DNA of 64,000 bases from Leptolyngbya sp. KIOST-1 (GTDB taxonomy: Bacteria > Cyanobacteriota > Cyanobacteriia > Phormidesmidales > Phormidesmidaceae). The stretch's first letter is position 1. Every line of letters begins with the position of its first letter. The notes beneath the pieces were generated by a model that saw nothing but the letters and a program-made list of their open reading frames with translations, was not told the DNA's origin and searched no databases. Where the stretch lies: contig NZ_JQFA01000004.1 of NCBI RefSeq assembly GCF_000763385.1, positions 744,001 through 808,000 on the forward strand. The letters are read 5' to 3'. This document shows positions 45,591 through 56,538 of this stretch, piece after piece. Both the position numbers and the translations under genes were made by a program.

Positions 45591-45909
45591 CTCTTTGCTT
45601 ACCTTTCCCAGCGATTGCCAAAGTGTATGTCAGGCGTCTTTAAAAATCATCACGGTTATGCCCGGGGGGCGCTGCTGTTGAAGGGCATAGATAGAAAGGG
45701 CTCAACTGATGATCCTGACAACTTGGAATGGGTCTCGATCTTAACGGCGATCGCCCTCGTTTCGCCTGGAGCAGAGTGATATAGTGCTAAAACTTTGACT
45801 TCCACAGCCAGGCTGCCCGTGAAGAATTCTACCCCTCCTCTGGGATAGGATTGGTTGAGGCGATTTAATATCACTAACTTAAACAAAAAAATTAATGTTG
45901 GGGTGATAA
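45591..45909. promoter_or_regulatory. Divergent region between giant gene and Crp/Fnr regulator
   Basis: 319 bases, AT-rich near 45864-45900, where a promoter for the regulator is likely. GGGGTGA at 45900-45906 is its ribosome-binding site. The region must also hold the giant gene's promoter. No gene supported; the short minus-strand frame here is not family-like. Confidence 0.45.
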
Positions 45910-46614
45910 ATGGATGCTCGCTACAACCCTAGAGATACTGATGCCGATCTGAAACTGATCCGCTCGGCGCTGCTATTTCAGGATTTGCCGGAGGAGGCTG
46001 TAGTTGAGGCCACCAGCCATGTGGTATCGCGTCGTCACCCGGCGAATCAGGTGATTTTGCTTGAAAATGACTGGGGCAGTTCGGTCTATTTTATTTTGGA
46101 AGGCTGGGTCAAAATTCGCACCTACAACCTCGACGGTAAAGAAGTGACGCTCAACATTTTGGGCAAGGGCGAGCTATTTGGTGAAATGGCCCCCCTCGAA
46201 GAGGTGCCTCGCTCCACCGATGTGATTACCCTGGTGCCCACCGTCATCGGCAGCATGCCCGCCAGCGACTTTGTCAAACTGTTAAATACTCAACCCCTGG
46301 CCGGCATTCACCTGTCGCAGCTGATGGCGCGGCGGCTGCGACAGGTCAACCGGCGGCTGCGGCTGCGGGAATCCGACAGCACCTCGCGGGTAGCCGACAT
46401 TATTCTGTTTCTGGCCGATGGCCAGGGGCAGCGGGGGGCCAGCGGCATCGAAATTCCCAACCTGCCCCACCGTGAGTTGAGCAGCCTCAGCGGCCTGGCC
46501 CGGGAGACAGTCACCCGCGTACTGAGTAAGCTAGAGAAGAAAGGGCTGATTGTGCGGGATAAAGACCTGATGAGCATCCCCGACATCAATGCCCTAGAAC
46601 GTCTGCTGGTTTAG
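45910..46614 (+). CDS. Crp/Fnr-family transcriptional regulator
   Basis: 234 residues. N-terminal cyclic-nucleotide-binding-like domain (about 20-135) with the phosphate-binding cassette FGEMAPLEEVPRSTDV, which retains the Glu and Arg-Ser positions typical of cAMP binders. Dimer helix about 140-165. C-terminal winged helix (RELSSLSGLARETVTRVLSK, about 185-210). No cysteine cluster for FeS. It could be a cAMP receptor or one of the cyanobacterial Crp-type regulators; it is not clearly NtcA. A DUF2232 gene starts 6 bases after its stop and is probably in the same operon. Confidence 0.88.
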   Translation: MDARYNPRDTDADLKLIRSALLFQDLPEEAVVEATSHVVSRRHPANQVILLENDWGSSVYFILEGWVKIRTYNLDGKEVTLNILGKGELFGEMAPLEEVPRSTDVITLVPTVIGSMPASDFVKLLNTQPLAGIHLSQLMARRLRQVNRRLRLRESDSTSRVADIILFLADGQGQRGASGIEIPNLPHRELSSLSGLARETVTRVLSKLEKKGLIVRDKDLMSIPDINALERLLV

Positions 46615-46620
46615 CCATCC

Positions 46621-47406
46621 ATGAGTCATCCCCCTGACCCCGCCCCCAGGGCTAATGCAGAGCCCCAGGCCGGGGCCACTGCTAGCGACTTTGATGAATT
46701 AGACACCTACCTGGAGTACCGCGCCGCTGAGGCCGAAGCCGACGGGCCAGACCTGTCCCACCGGTTTAAGGCGGGGCCGTTGGCGATGGTCGAAACGGCT
46801 TTTCTGGCCAGCACCGCCGCCCTGATCTGGCTGGTGAATACCTACTTCCCACCGGGGCCAGTGCTACGCATTCTGTTTCCGCTGCCGATGGCGCTGGTGT
46901 ACCTGCGTTGGGGGGCGCGATCGGCGTGGATGTCGGCGCTGGTGTCGGGGCTGCTGCTCTCGGTGCTGATGGGACCGCCCCGCAGCCTGCTGTTTCTGAT
47001 TCCCTACGCGCTGATGGGCGTCCAGCTGGGCTTTTTTTGGGTGCGCCGGACCAACTGGTATATCTCGATCGCCATTGGCGCACTGCTGGGCACCCTGGGC
47101 TTTTTCTTTCGGCTCTGGCTGTCGTCGGTACTGGTGGGTGAAGACCTGTGGGTGTACCTGACCACCCAGGTCACCCAGATGCTGAACTGGGGCCTGGAGC
47201 GCCTGATTGGCCTGGGGCTGCTGGATGTGAGTGTGCTGGGGCAGGCCAATGTGGAGGCGGTGCAGATCCTGGCGCTGCTGTCGGTGTTGGCCAGCAATCT
47301 GGTGTACCTGTTTACGGTGCATCTGGCCGCCTGGCTGCTGTTGGGGCGACTGGGTACAAAAATTCCAGAGCCGCCGGGGTGGGTGCAGGATTTGCTGAAG
47401 GACTAG
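46621..47406 (+). CDS. DUF2232 membrane protein
   Basis: 261 residues, an acidic N-terminal 45 residues and then about six to seven helices (LPMALVYLRWGARSAWMSAL and LLFLIPYALMGVQLGFFWVR are typical). DUF2232 members are multi-helix proteins of unknown function, some resembling energy-coupling-factor S components. In cyanobacteria this gene is often beside the CobT-like gene, as here. The start follows the Crp stop by 6 bases. Confidence 0.75.
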   Translation: MSHPPDPAPRANAEPQAGATASDFDELDTYLEYRAAEAEADGPDLSHRFKAGPLAMVETAFLASTAALIWLVNTYFPPGPVLRILFPLPMALVYLRWGARSAWMSALVSGLLLSVLMGPPRSLLFLIPYALMGVQLGFFWVRRTNWYISIAIGALLGTLGFFFRLWLSSVLVGEDLWVYLTTQVTQMLNWGLERLIGLGLLDVSVLGQANVEAVQILALLSVLASNLVYLFTVHLAAWLLLGRLGTKIPEPPGWVQDLLKD

Positions 47407-47516
47407 GTCAGGTGCAAGGGTCACGGTGCAGGGTATGGGCTGCCTCCAACCCATGACCCGTAAACTGGAGGCCGTACACGCTGCTTTGAGGGTGTTGTTT
47501 TGGAGGCGTGGGGTCT

Positions 47517-48623
47517 GTGGGTAAGCCCTTGATTGAGGTGTATACCGAGAAGCGACGGGGAAAAGACTGGCTGGAGCGAGGGCGTGGGCTGCGGCCCACC
47601 CTGGTGCTGACCCTGGGATTCACGGAGACCGGGCTGATTGAGGGCATTTCGGCGGCAGGGGCAACTCCGCGCGATCGCCGCTTCACCGCCCTGGCCGATG
47701 CCGAATTCATGGTCAACGGCCCCGGCTCAACGCCCACCTATCCCCTGCCGCCGCTCCAGGCCGGGGCCTCCCCCGCGCTGATTTCTAGAGCCGTCATCGC
47801 TGCCCAGGCCATTCCCCTGGTGGTGCTGGATGCCGGGTTGCCGCTGCCGCCCACCGTTCCCCACATCGATTTGGGGGGAAAGCCCGCCCAGTGCCTGAGT
47901 ACCGGGGCCGCGTTGCCCCCGGCGGTGGTGCGTCACCTCTGGCGGCAGGGGCTGGCCCAGGGGGAACGGCTGGCCGCCGCCAGCGACTCTCTGCTGCTGG
48001 CGGAATGCGTGGTGGGTGGCACAACGACGGCGCTGGGCTTGCTCACCGGGCTGGGGCTGGACGCGGCAGGGCGGGTCAACAGCAGTCACCCCGCCTGCAA
48101 CCATCGGCAAAAACAGGCCCTGGTGGCCCAGGGGTTGGCCCTGGCCAATTTGCCAGACCAACCGCATCCTCTGGCGGTGGCGGCGGCGGTGGGCGACCCG
48201 ATGCAGCCGCTGGTAGCGGGGCTGGCGATCGCCGCCAGTCGCTCTCGCCCCGTGCTGCTGGCCGGGGGCACCCAAATGCTGGCGGTCTACGCCCTGATGG
48301 GGGCGATCGCCGCCGCCGAGCACACCCCCTGGAACCCCCAGAACGTGGCGGTGGGCACTACGCGCTGGGTGGCGGAGGATCCTACCGGGGATACGGTAGG
48401 CCTGGCGGCGCTGACGGGGGCCTGTCTGATCGCCACTCAGCTCTCCTTTGCCCGGTCTCGGTTCGAGGCGCTGCGGGCCTACGAGCGGGGGTTTGTCAAA
48501 GAGGGCGTGGGGGCGGGGGGATGCGCGATCGCCGCCTCGCTGTACCAGGGATGGGGCCAGCCGGAACTGCTGGGGGCGATCGAAGCTCTGCTGGAGCAAA
48601 AAGCCCGGCTGGAGCAAGCCTGA
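47517..48623 (+). CDS. CobT-like nicotinate-nucleotide phosphoribosyltransferase (TIGR00303 type)
   Basis: 368 residues. The CobT-related family of cyanobacteria and archaea, predicted to transfer ribose-phosphate from nicotinate mononucleotide to a lower-ligand base during cobamide synthesis. Blocks seen: AECVVGGTTTALGLLTGLG (about 160-180), LLAGGTQMLAVYAL, and FVKEGVGAGG near 335-344 with the conserved Glu. GTG start at 47517 with GGAGG 10 bases upstream; a GTG at 47508 is too close to that site. Its base (dimethylbenzimidazole or adenine, as in cyanobacterial pseudocobalamin) cannot be read from sequence. The DUF2232 neighbour may be a related transporter. Confidence 0.83.
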   Translation: MGKPLIEVYTEKRRGKDWLERGRGLRPTLVLTLGFTETGLIEGISAAGATPRDRRFTALADAEFMVNGPGSTPTYPLPPLQAGASPALISRAVIAAQAIPLVVLDAGLPLPPTVPHIDLGGKPAQCLSTGAALPPAVVRHLWRQGLAQGERLAAASDSLLLAECVVGGTTTALGLLTGLGLDAAGRVNSSHPACNHRQKQALVAQGLALANLPDQPHPLAVAAAVGDPMQPLVAGLAIAASRSRPVLLAGGTQMLAVYALMGAIAAAEHTPWNPQNVAVGTTRWVAEDPTGDTVGLAALTGACLIATQLSFARSRFEALRAYERGFVKEGVGAGGCAIAASLYQGWGQPELLGAIEALLEQKARLEQA

Positions 48624-48676
48624 GCCGCTCCCACCAGGCGCCATCGCCCGCGAAATACGCGAAATACACGGGTACC

Positions 48677-49378
48677 ATGACGACCGATTCACTCTACCCC
48701 TGCCCCTGCTGTGGCTACCAAACGCTGACCCTTGAGCCCCCCGGCACCTACCTCATCTGTCCGATCTGCTTCTGGGAGGACGATGGGGATACGGGCACCG
48801 CCAATGGCCATAGCTGGACGGGCTCCAATCGGGTCAGCCTGCGGCAGGCCCAGCGCAACTTTGCAGCCCTGGGCGCTTGCGAACCCCAGTGGCTCAATGA
48901 CGTTTGTGCGCCAACCCCGAGCGATAGGCGAGAGCCCCACTGGCAAACCGTGGATGCGCTGGCCGAGCAAACTCGACGGGCGCTCATGGAGAGCGTCGCG
49001 GCGGCCTTTCAAGGGGTAACCCTTGACGGGGGCGTTTCCCTGCACGAAGCTCGGGCGCGCGATGATTACGAAGATCCAGTTCAGGCCCGTCAGCTGGACG
49101 GGACTATGCGCTGGCAGGACATTCCCGACGACTGGATTGAAACCTTTCACGACGTCTTTGCGTTTATGGATGCAAAAGGATTTCGCCACGCCATACCGGC
49201 CTATCTACTCTGGTGCCTGAAGTACGGCAAACAGGAGACCAATGCCTACCATGCAACGGTTTCGTGCTTAAAGTCCCCCCACTACCGCAGCACCCTTTGC
49301 AGCGCCCTGAACCCAACGCAAGCCCGCGTCATCGCTGACTTTTTGCAATTTATCGATACCTTTGTGTGGCCAGTTTAG
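48677..49378 (+). CDS. CPCC-domain plus DUF6714-like protein
   Basis: 233 residues. The first 40 form a zinc-ribbon-like CPCC domain: C9-P-C11-C12 and C28-P-I-C31 followed by FWEDD. The remainder resembles DUF6714: DDWIETFHDVFAFMDAKGFRH, then IPAYLLWCLKYG. Both parts occur separately as small uncharacterised proteins, and a fusion is less common. The ATG at 48677 starts the family pattern; the same frame is open far upstream within the cobT-like gene, but that is shadow. Some CPCC-type proteins have been linked to toxin-immunity contexts; there is no toxin next to it here. Confidence 0.7.
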   Translation: MTTDSLYPCPCCGYQTLTLEPPGTYLICPICFWEDDGDTGTANGHSWTGSNRVSLRQAQRNFAALGACEPQWLNDVCAPTPSDRREPHWQTVDALAEQTRRALMESVAAAFQGVTLDGGVSLHEARARDDYEDPVQARQLDGTMRWQDIPDDWIETFHDVFAFMDAKGFRHAIPAYLLWCLKYGKQETNAYHATVSCLKSPHYRSTLCSALNPTQARVIADFLQFIDTFVWPV

Positions 49379-49565
49379 TCGTCGGTAGAAGGGCTGAAGG
49401 GCGCGTCACCCTGGCCGACTGGGTCGGCTACCATGGGCGATCGCATCCCCTGCCTCCGCCTCGCGCCCCGTTGCTCGAACCAACAACCTGTCGCTCCCCA
49501 TAGCCGAATCTTACAACCAGCCGATAAGCTAGATGGTGCAATCGACTCGCCCCTTCTGGTTTGCT

Positions 49566-51668
49566 ATGAAACGCTTCTTTCGCGCCCTTACAGCTCCCCT
49601 TTTGGCCTCAACCCTGGTAGCGGGTTCGCTGCCCCTCCCCATCGGCAACGCCCGCGCCCAGGAGACGGTCGCGCCCCGGGTGGCCCAGCTGCCCCGCACC
49701 CCCGACCAGGTGGTGGAGTGCGAACTGCTGATTGTCGGTGGTGGACTGGCGGGCACCGCCGCCGCCTACGAGAGCCTGCTGATGGGTCACACCGTCTGCA
49801 TGACTGAGCTGACCGACTGGGTGGGCGGGCAGATCTCCAGCCAGGGCACCACGGCGCTGGACGAGTCGCGGGAGCAGCGGCGGCTGTTGTTCTATTCGCG
49901 GGGCTACAACGAGCTGCGGGAGCGGATCGAAGCCAAGTATGGGGAACTCAACCCCGGTCAGTGCTGGGTGAGTGTGGCCTGCTTTATGCCCCCCGATGCC
50001 AACGCCATTTTGATGGATATGCTGGCGGAGGCTCAGCACCGTGGCGGCGGCGAGCTGAAGTGGTTTCCCAACACCGTGGTCAAAGATCTGGGGCTGAACG
50101 CCGACGCTACCCACATCGACGAGGTGATCGCCATTCGCCACAGCCCTGCGCCGGGGACCGCGCCGCTCAACACCGACTTTCTTTCCGAAATTATTGAAGA
50201 CGCCTATACCTACCAGGACTCAGCGCGACTGTCGAAGGAAATCATCCAATTTGTGCCAGCGGGGATTGTGCCGAAGCGGGCGCCAGGGGATGTGGAGCGG
50301 CGGGTGGACTGGTTTGTAGTGGAGGCCACTGAGACTGGTGAGCTGATTGTGCTGGCGGATGTGCCCTACGAGCTGGGGCTGGACCCCCGGTCGCCCCTCA
50401 ACCCCTCTTCACCCGTGGCGGAGCGCGACCCCTACTGCACCCAGGGCTTTACCTACACCTTTGCCATGGAGCGCACCGCCGAGCCCCAGACCTTCCAGGT
50501 GCCCGACTTCTACAGCATCTACGAGCCCTACTACAGCTGGGAGAAAGAGCGGCCCCAGCTCCAGACCCCCCAGGACCACTTCGACTTTGTGTTTACCTAT
50601 CGGCGGCTGTGGAGTGCCTCACCCCGCCGCACCGGGGAGCGCATTTTTGGCTCACCCAGGCCTGTGCCCGGCGATATCTCCATGCAGAACTGGACCTGGG
50701 GCAATGACTACCGCCCCGGCACCAGCCGCGACAACCTGATCCTCACCCAGGAGCAGCTGCAGGCCAGCGGTCAGCTAGCCCCGGGCGGCTGGCTGGGGGG
50801 GCTGCGCACCGAAACCCTGCGCCGGGGCGAAGAGAATGCGATCGGCTACTTCTACTGGCTGACCACCGGCACCACCGACTCGCAGCTGGATGACTCCTGG
50901 AAAGAGCCGGAACCCTACAACCTCTACATGAGCGGGCTCGACTCGCCCATGGGCACCGCCCACGGTCTGTCGAAGTTCCCCTATATTCGCGAAGCCCGGC
51001 GGATCATTGGGCGCCCCTCCTACGGCTACGAGGACGGCTTCATGATCAGCGAGATCGATTTCTCCTGGAACGATTTCACCACCGACTTTTACCGTGACGC
51101 CCTGGGCCCCAACGGCTTTGCCTCCATGCGGCGGTTTCTGGCAGGGCTGGAGACGGTAGATACCTTTATGCCGGGGGCAAATCCCGATGAGTTTCACGTG
51201 CGGGGGCGATCGCGCCTCTACCCGGACACCGTGGGCATCGCCCAGTATGCCATCGACTTCCACCCCTGCATGCGCGACTACCCCCCCGAGGCCCCCGGCA
51301 ACATCGAGCGGCCCGGCGTGCGTCAGGCCCACGGCCAGGCCTACCCAGCTCAAATTCCCCTGCGGGCCATGATTCCCCAGCGGGTGGACAACATGCTGGT
51401 GGCCAGCAAGAGCATCGCCGCCAGCAACATCGCCGCCGCCGCCTACCGGGTGCACTCCTTCGAGTGGTCGGTGGGGGCCGCCGCTGCCCACACCATCGAC
51501 TTCTCGCTGCGCAACGGGGTGCTGCCCTACGAACTGGTGGACAACCTGCCCCGCCACGAGCCCCTGCTTGACCAGCTGCGGGCCGAACTCGACGCCAGCG
51601 GTAACCCCACCAAGTTCCCCAACACCTCGATCTTCAACGAAGACTGGACCGAGTGGAAGCCCTGGTAG
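49566..51668 (+). CDS. Exported FAD-dependent oxidoreductase
   Basis: 700 residues from the ATG at 49566, which begins a classical signal peptide: MKRFFRALTAPLLAS, then a hydrophobic run and cleavage near GNARA-QE. An upstream in-frame ATG at 49533 is less likely. The FAD motif is LLIVGGGLAGTAAAYESLLMG with GGQISSQGTTALDE after the second strand. The C-terminal half has IRGRSRLYP-type and LRAMIPQRVDNMLVASKSIA blocks, as in the FAD_oxidored family. Substrate unknown; the enzyme probably works in the periplasm or lumen. No partner genes adjacent. Confidence 0.8.
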   Translation: MKRFFRALTAPLLASTLVAGSLPLPIGNARAQETVAPRVAQLPRTPDQVVECELLIVGGGLAGTAAAYESLLMGHTVCMTELTDWVGGQISSQGTTALDESREQRRLLFYSRGYNELRERIEAKYGELNPGQCWVSVACFMPPDANAILMDMLAEAQHRGGGELKWFPNTVVKDLGLNADATHIDEVIAIRHSPAPGTAPLNTDFLSEIIEDAYTYQDSARLSKEIIQFVPAGIVPKRAPGDVERRVDWFVVEATETGELIVLADVPYELGLDPRSPLNPSSPVAERDPYCTQGFTYTFAMERTAEPQTFQVPDFYSIYEPYYSWEKERPQLQTPQDHFDFVFTYRRLWSASPRRTGERIFGSPRPVPGDISMQNWTWGNDYRPGTSRDNLILTQEQLQASGQLAPGGWLGGLRTETLRRGEENAIGYFYWLTTGTTDSQLDDSWKEPEPYNLYMSGLDSPMGTAHGLSKFPYIREARRIIGRPSYGYEDGFMISEIDFSWNDFTTDFYRDALGPNGFASMRRFLAGLETVDTFMPGANPDEFHVRGRSRLYPDTVGIAQYAIDFHPCMRDYPPEAPGNIERPGVRQAHGQAYPAQIPLRAMIPQRVDNMLVASKSIAASNIAAAAYRVHSFEWSVGAAAAHTIDFSLRNGVLPYELVDNLPRHEPLLDQLRAELDASGNPTKFPNTSIFNEDWTEWKPW

Positions 51669-52067
51669 GCAACTAATTTAGCGCATTGGGCTCAGGGCTC
51701 AGGGTCTGTCAAGATCCTGGACCCTGTGGCGCTTAACCGGGATTCTTCACGGCCTATACCGACAGGATCTGGGCGGTTCATCGGGCAAGATGTTTATGCC
51801 GCCAGGAAACTTTGGTCCCTAGAACAGGGACAGCCGTCCCGGCTATCCACAGGACTTCCCCAGAGAACTCTAATACCGAATCCGAATTCCATACCCCCGG
51901 TTCTTCAAGGGCCAACCCGTAGGGGCAAACGGTTGTTTGCCCTCAACCAATCGGGGGTAGCCAGGCCGGATTTCGTATAAAGCCCAAATAACCGCCGCGG
52001 TGCGGAACGAGCCAAACCTTGCGATTAGTGCGCTTAGAATAAGGTATTGGCCCTGAGAGGGTGAATC
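51669..52067. other. Gap with a GGGCAAAC hairpin
   Basis: 399 bases. GGGCAAAC (51923-51930), loop GGTT, GTTTGCCC (51935-51942) form a stem of the same type as at 56520-56538. AGAGGGTGA at 52055-52063 is the ribosome-binding site for the nuclease-like gene. The 84-codon frame in this stretch has no family pattern. Confidence 0.5.
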
Positions 52068-52718
52068 ATGGTGCAGACCATTGCCGCAAACACAGCCACC
52101 CTGCGCGATCTAAAACAGGCGCTGGGGTTACAACAATCCTTAGACCCCGCCTTTTTTGGGGAGTGGCAGCAGGAGATGCCTGCTCTGAGTGAGGCTGAAC
52201 AACAGCTGCTCGATCGCGTCCAGGCCAATTTCACTGCATTGATGGAAGACCCACCAATGCTCGAAAACAGCGTCAAGATGGTGGTGCTGTCTCCTCTGCT
52301 GGATTTAGCCGGGTTTTACCGCCAGCCTTTTCGAATTGAAACCGAAACCAGCATTAATTTGGAGCGAGAAGACGACGGAATTGTCATTCGAGGCCGTATT
52401 GATGTCCTGGTTTTAAAAGAACAGTTCTGGCTGTTGGTGATTGAGTCCAAGCGCAGCGATTTTGCCGTGACGCGGGCCATTCCTCAGGCCTTGGCCTATA
52501 TGCTCAGCAACCCCAAACCGCCCCAGGCCATTGTTCCAACTTTTGGTTTAATTACGAATGGCAATGAGTTTTTGTTTCTCAAAACCATTCGGCAGCCTAC
52601 AGCTCAGTACGCCAATTCTCGGCTGTTCGCATTAATTAATCCAGGTAACGAGCTGTACAGGGTATTGCAAATCCTCAAACGGTTGGGCGCACAGGTTTTA
52701 GCTGCAGAAGAAACCTAA
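52068..52718 (+). CDS. Orphan PD-(D/E)XK (HsdR N-terminal-like) protein
   Basis: 216 residues. Contains a restriction-type nuclease core: Asp 112 in RGRIDVLVL and E126-S-K128 in [10 protein letters not shown], with a QALAYMLS helix after it, as in type I restriction HsdR N-terminal domains. There is no helicase, modification or specificity gene around, so it is not a full type I system. It could be an orphan nuclease, a defence fragment or a repurposed DNA-binding protein. Start ATG 52068 with a good ribosome-binding site. Confidence 0.72.
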   Translation: MVQTIAANTATLRDLKQALGLQQSLDPAFFGEWQQEMPALSEAEQQLLDRVQANFTALMEDPPMLENSVKMVVLSPLLDLAGFYRQPFRIETETSINLEREDDGIVIRGRIDVLVLKEQFWLLVIESKRSDFAVTRAIPQALAYMLSNPKPPQAIVPTFGLITNGNEFLFLKTIRQPTAQYANSRLFALINPGNELYRVLQILKRLGAQVLAAEET

Positions 52719-52836
52719 AGGCGGCAACCCGCCTGAGAACAATCGTGAACACCGATCCTGCTGGGGCAGCGGCTCTCTCTACAATGCAGTCATACACAAA
52801 TTTGTAGCTATCCCTGTTCCTGGAGAGCGTAATCCT

Positions 52837-55452
<2,616 letters not shown>

Positions 55453-55865
55453 GCGCGACGGCCAGGGGAGGACCGTTCCCTTACCTGGCTGATTCCCAAA
55501 GATAAGCCGCTGGCCGGTAGGCTTTGTTAAGATCCCCCCGCTTTACCGCTGAAGTTTTGTGCCTACGGTTGCAGGGATCCACAAAATTTTGCCATCATAG
55601 CCAGATAGGCCAATTCGGCATATTTACCCGGTCAGGTCATCCACTGCTCGATAGAAAATTCCGTAAGTTTTCGGAATTTATTTGGGCATACTGTTGTTAG
55701 TACAGGCCATTGCCCTCAACCATCCCCACTGCCTTAGTTAACCCCTGGGTACATTTTTAGGGAGTTTCTGGTTGAGGGGGGTGGTTAACCAATCGGGGGC
55801 ATCGCCGTGGCGATTCCGATATCTCGGAGCTGCACCAGTTTATTCAACCGAAAATGGGGTTGGTT
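55453..55865. promoter_or_regulatory. Long leader upstream of the ComFB gene
   Basis: 413 non-coding bases. Two structures: GCCAGG(55461)-CCTGGC(55499) just after clpB, and AAATTCCG/CGGAATTT at 55666-55689 with an 8-base loop. AT-rich around 55660-55700. I see no known riboswitch pattern, but a folding test would be needed to exclude one. Confidence 0.45.
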
Positions 55866-56501
55866 ATGAAAATCGCTCATGATGTTCCAAGACATAGCTA
55901 TATGAATGTTATGGAACTCCTCGTTGCCGAAGAGGTGGACAAGCAGGTCAAAACCATGCACCCCCGCATGCTGAAATATCTCAAGCGGGTCGAGGTGGAG
56001 ACCTACGCCCTCAACCGCCTGCCGTCGCTTTACGCCTCTAGCGAGAAGGGGTGGCAGCTGCAGTACGAAAAAGCCAAGCGCGAGCTGCACAACCAGATCA
56101 AAAGTGCGGTGCGTCAGGCTTTTGCGGCGGTTCAGGTAGACCCCATTCGCGCCTCACAGCCCCTGCGCGGGCAGGAGGACGAAGCCGCCAACGTGGCCCT
56201 CAACGCCCTGCGGGAAATTCTCAAGCAGCCCGATCTCAGCTGGGATGGCGCTATTAACCGGCTGCGGACGGTGCTGGGTCGCCGCAGTGATGGGGCCCTG
56301 CCGACCGCTGACGCCACCGATACCTCCCACCGCACGCGCTACCGGGACGGGGCGGCTAATATGACCAGCGCCGAGCGGGCCGACGGTAGTCATGCTCACT
56401 ACTGGCGCCCTGGCACCTATGGCTCCGATGTGTCATGGCAAAAGACGCACACCCCCTCAGAGACAGGGTTCGACTGGAATGACGCCCGCTACTCCAAGTA
56501 G
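55866..56501 (+). CDS. ComFB-family protein
   Basis: 211 residues from the ATG at 55866 (an ATG four codons earlier is possible). The core (about 10-110) carries the ComFB pattern YMNVMELLVAEEVDKQV, then YLKRVEVETYALNRLPSLYA and SSEKGWQLQ. Cyanobacterial ComFB-type proteins have been linked to natural competence and to second-messenger binding. The C-terminal 100 residues are charged, Gly/Ser-rich and probably disordered, unlike the core. Stand-alone gene with a long leader. Confidence 0.82.
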   Translation: MKIAHDVPRHSYMNVMELLVAEEVDKQVKTMHPRMLKYLKRVEVETYALNRLPSLYASSEKGWQLQYEKAKRELHNQIKSAVRQAFAAVQVDPIRASQPLRGQEDEAANVALNALREILKQPDLSWDGAINRLRTVLGRRSDGALPTADATDTSHRTRYRDGAANMTSAERADGSHAHYWRPGTYGSDVSWQKTHTPSETGFDWNDARYSK

Positions 56502-56519
56502 CTTGTTCCACGTCACGCT

Positions 56520-56538
56520 GGGCAAACACCGTTTGCCC
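56520..56538. terminator. Palindrome between ComFB gene and the GT2-TPR gene
   Basis: GGGCAAAC (56520-56527), loop ACC, GTTTGCCC (56531-56538). It abuts the stop codon of the converging GT2-TPR gene and is 18 bases from the ComFB stop, so it may serve both as a bidirectional terminator. Same stem as at 51923. Confidence 0.55.

Noticed and set aside
45910..46614. NtcA assignment for the Crp/Fnr regulator
   Set aside because: The effector pocket keeps cAMP-type Glu and Arg-Ser positions and the helix-turn-helix is not clearly the NtcA one; only the family call is safe.
47891..48676. Open frame running into the CPCC protein from upstream
   Set aside because: It is a Gly/Arg-rich shadow of the CobT-like gene; the CPCC pattern begins only at the ATG at 48677.
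51726..51980. 84-codon frame after the FAD oxidoreductase
   Set aside because: It has no family pattern and contains a GGGCAAAC hairpin typical of intergenic DNA.
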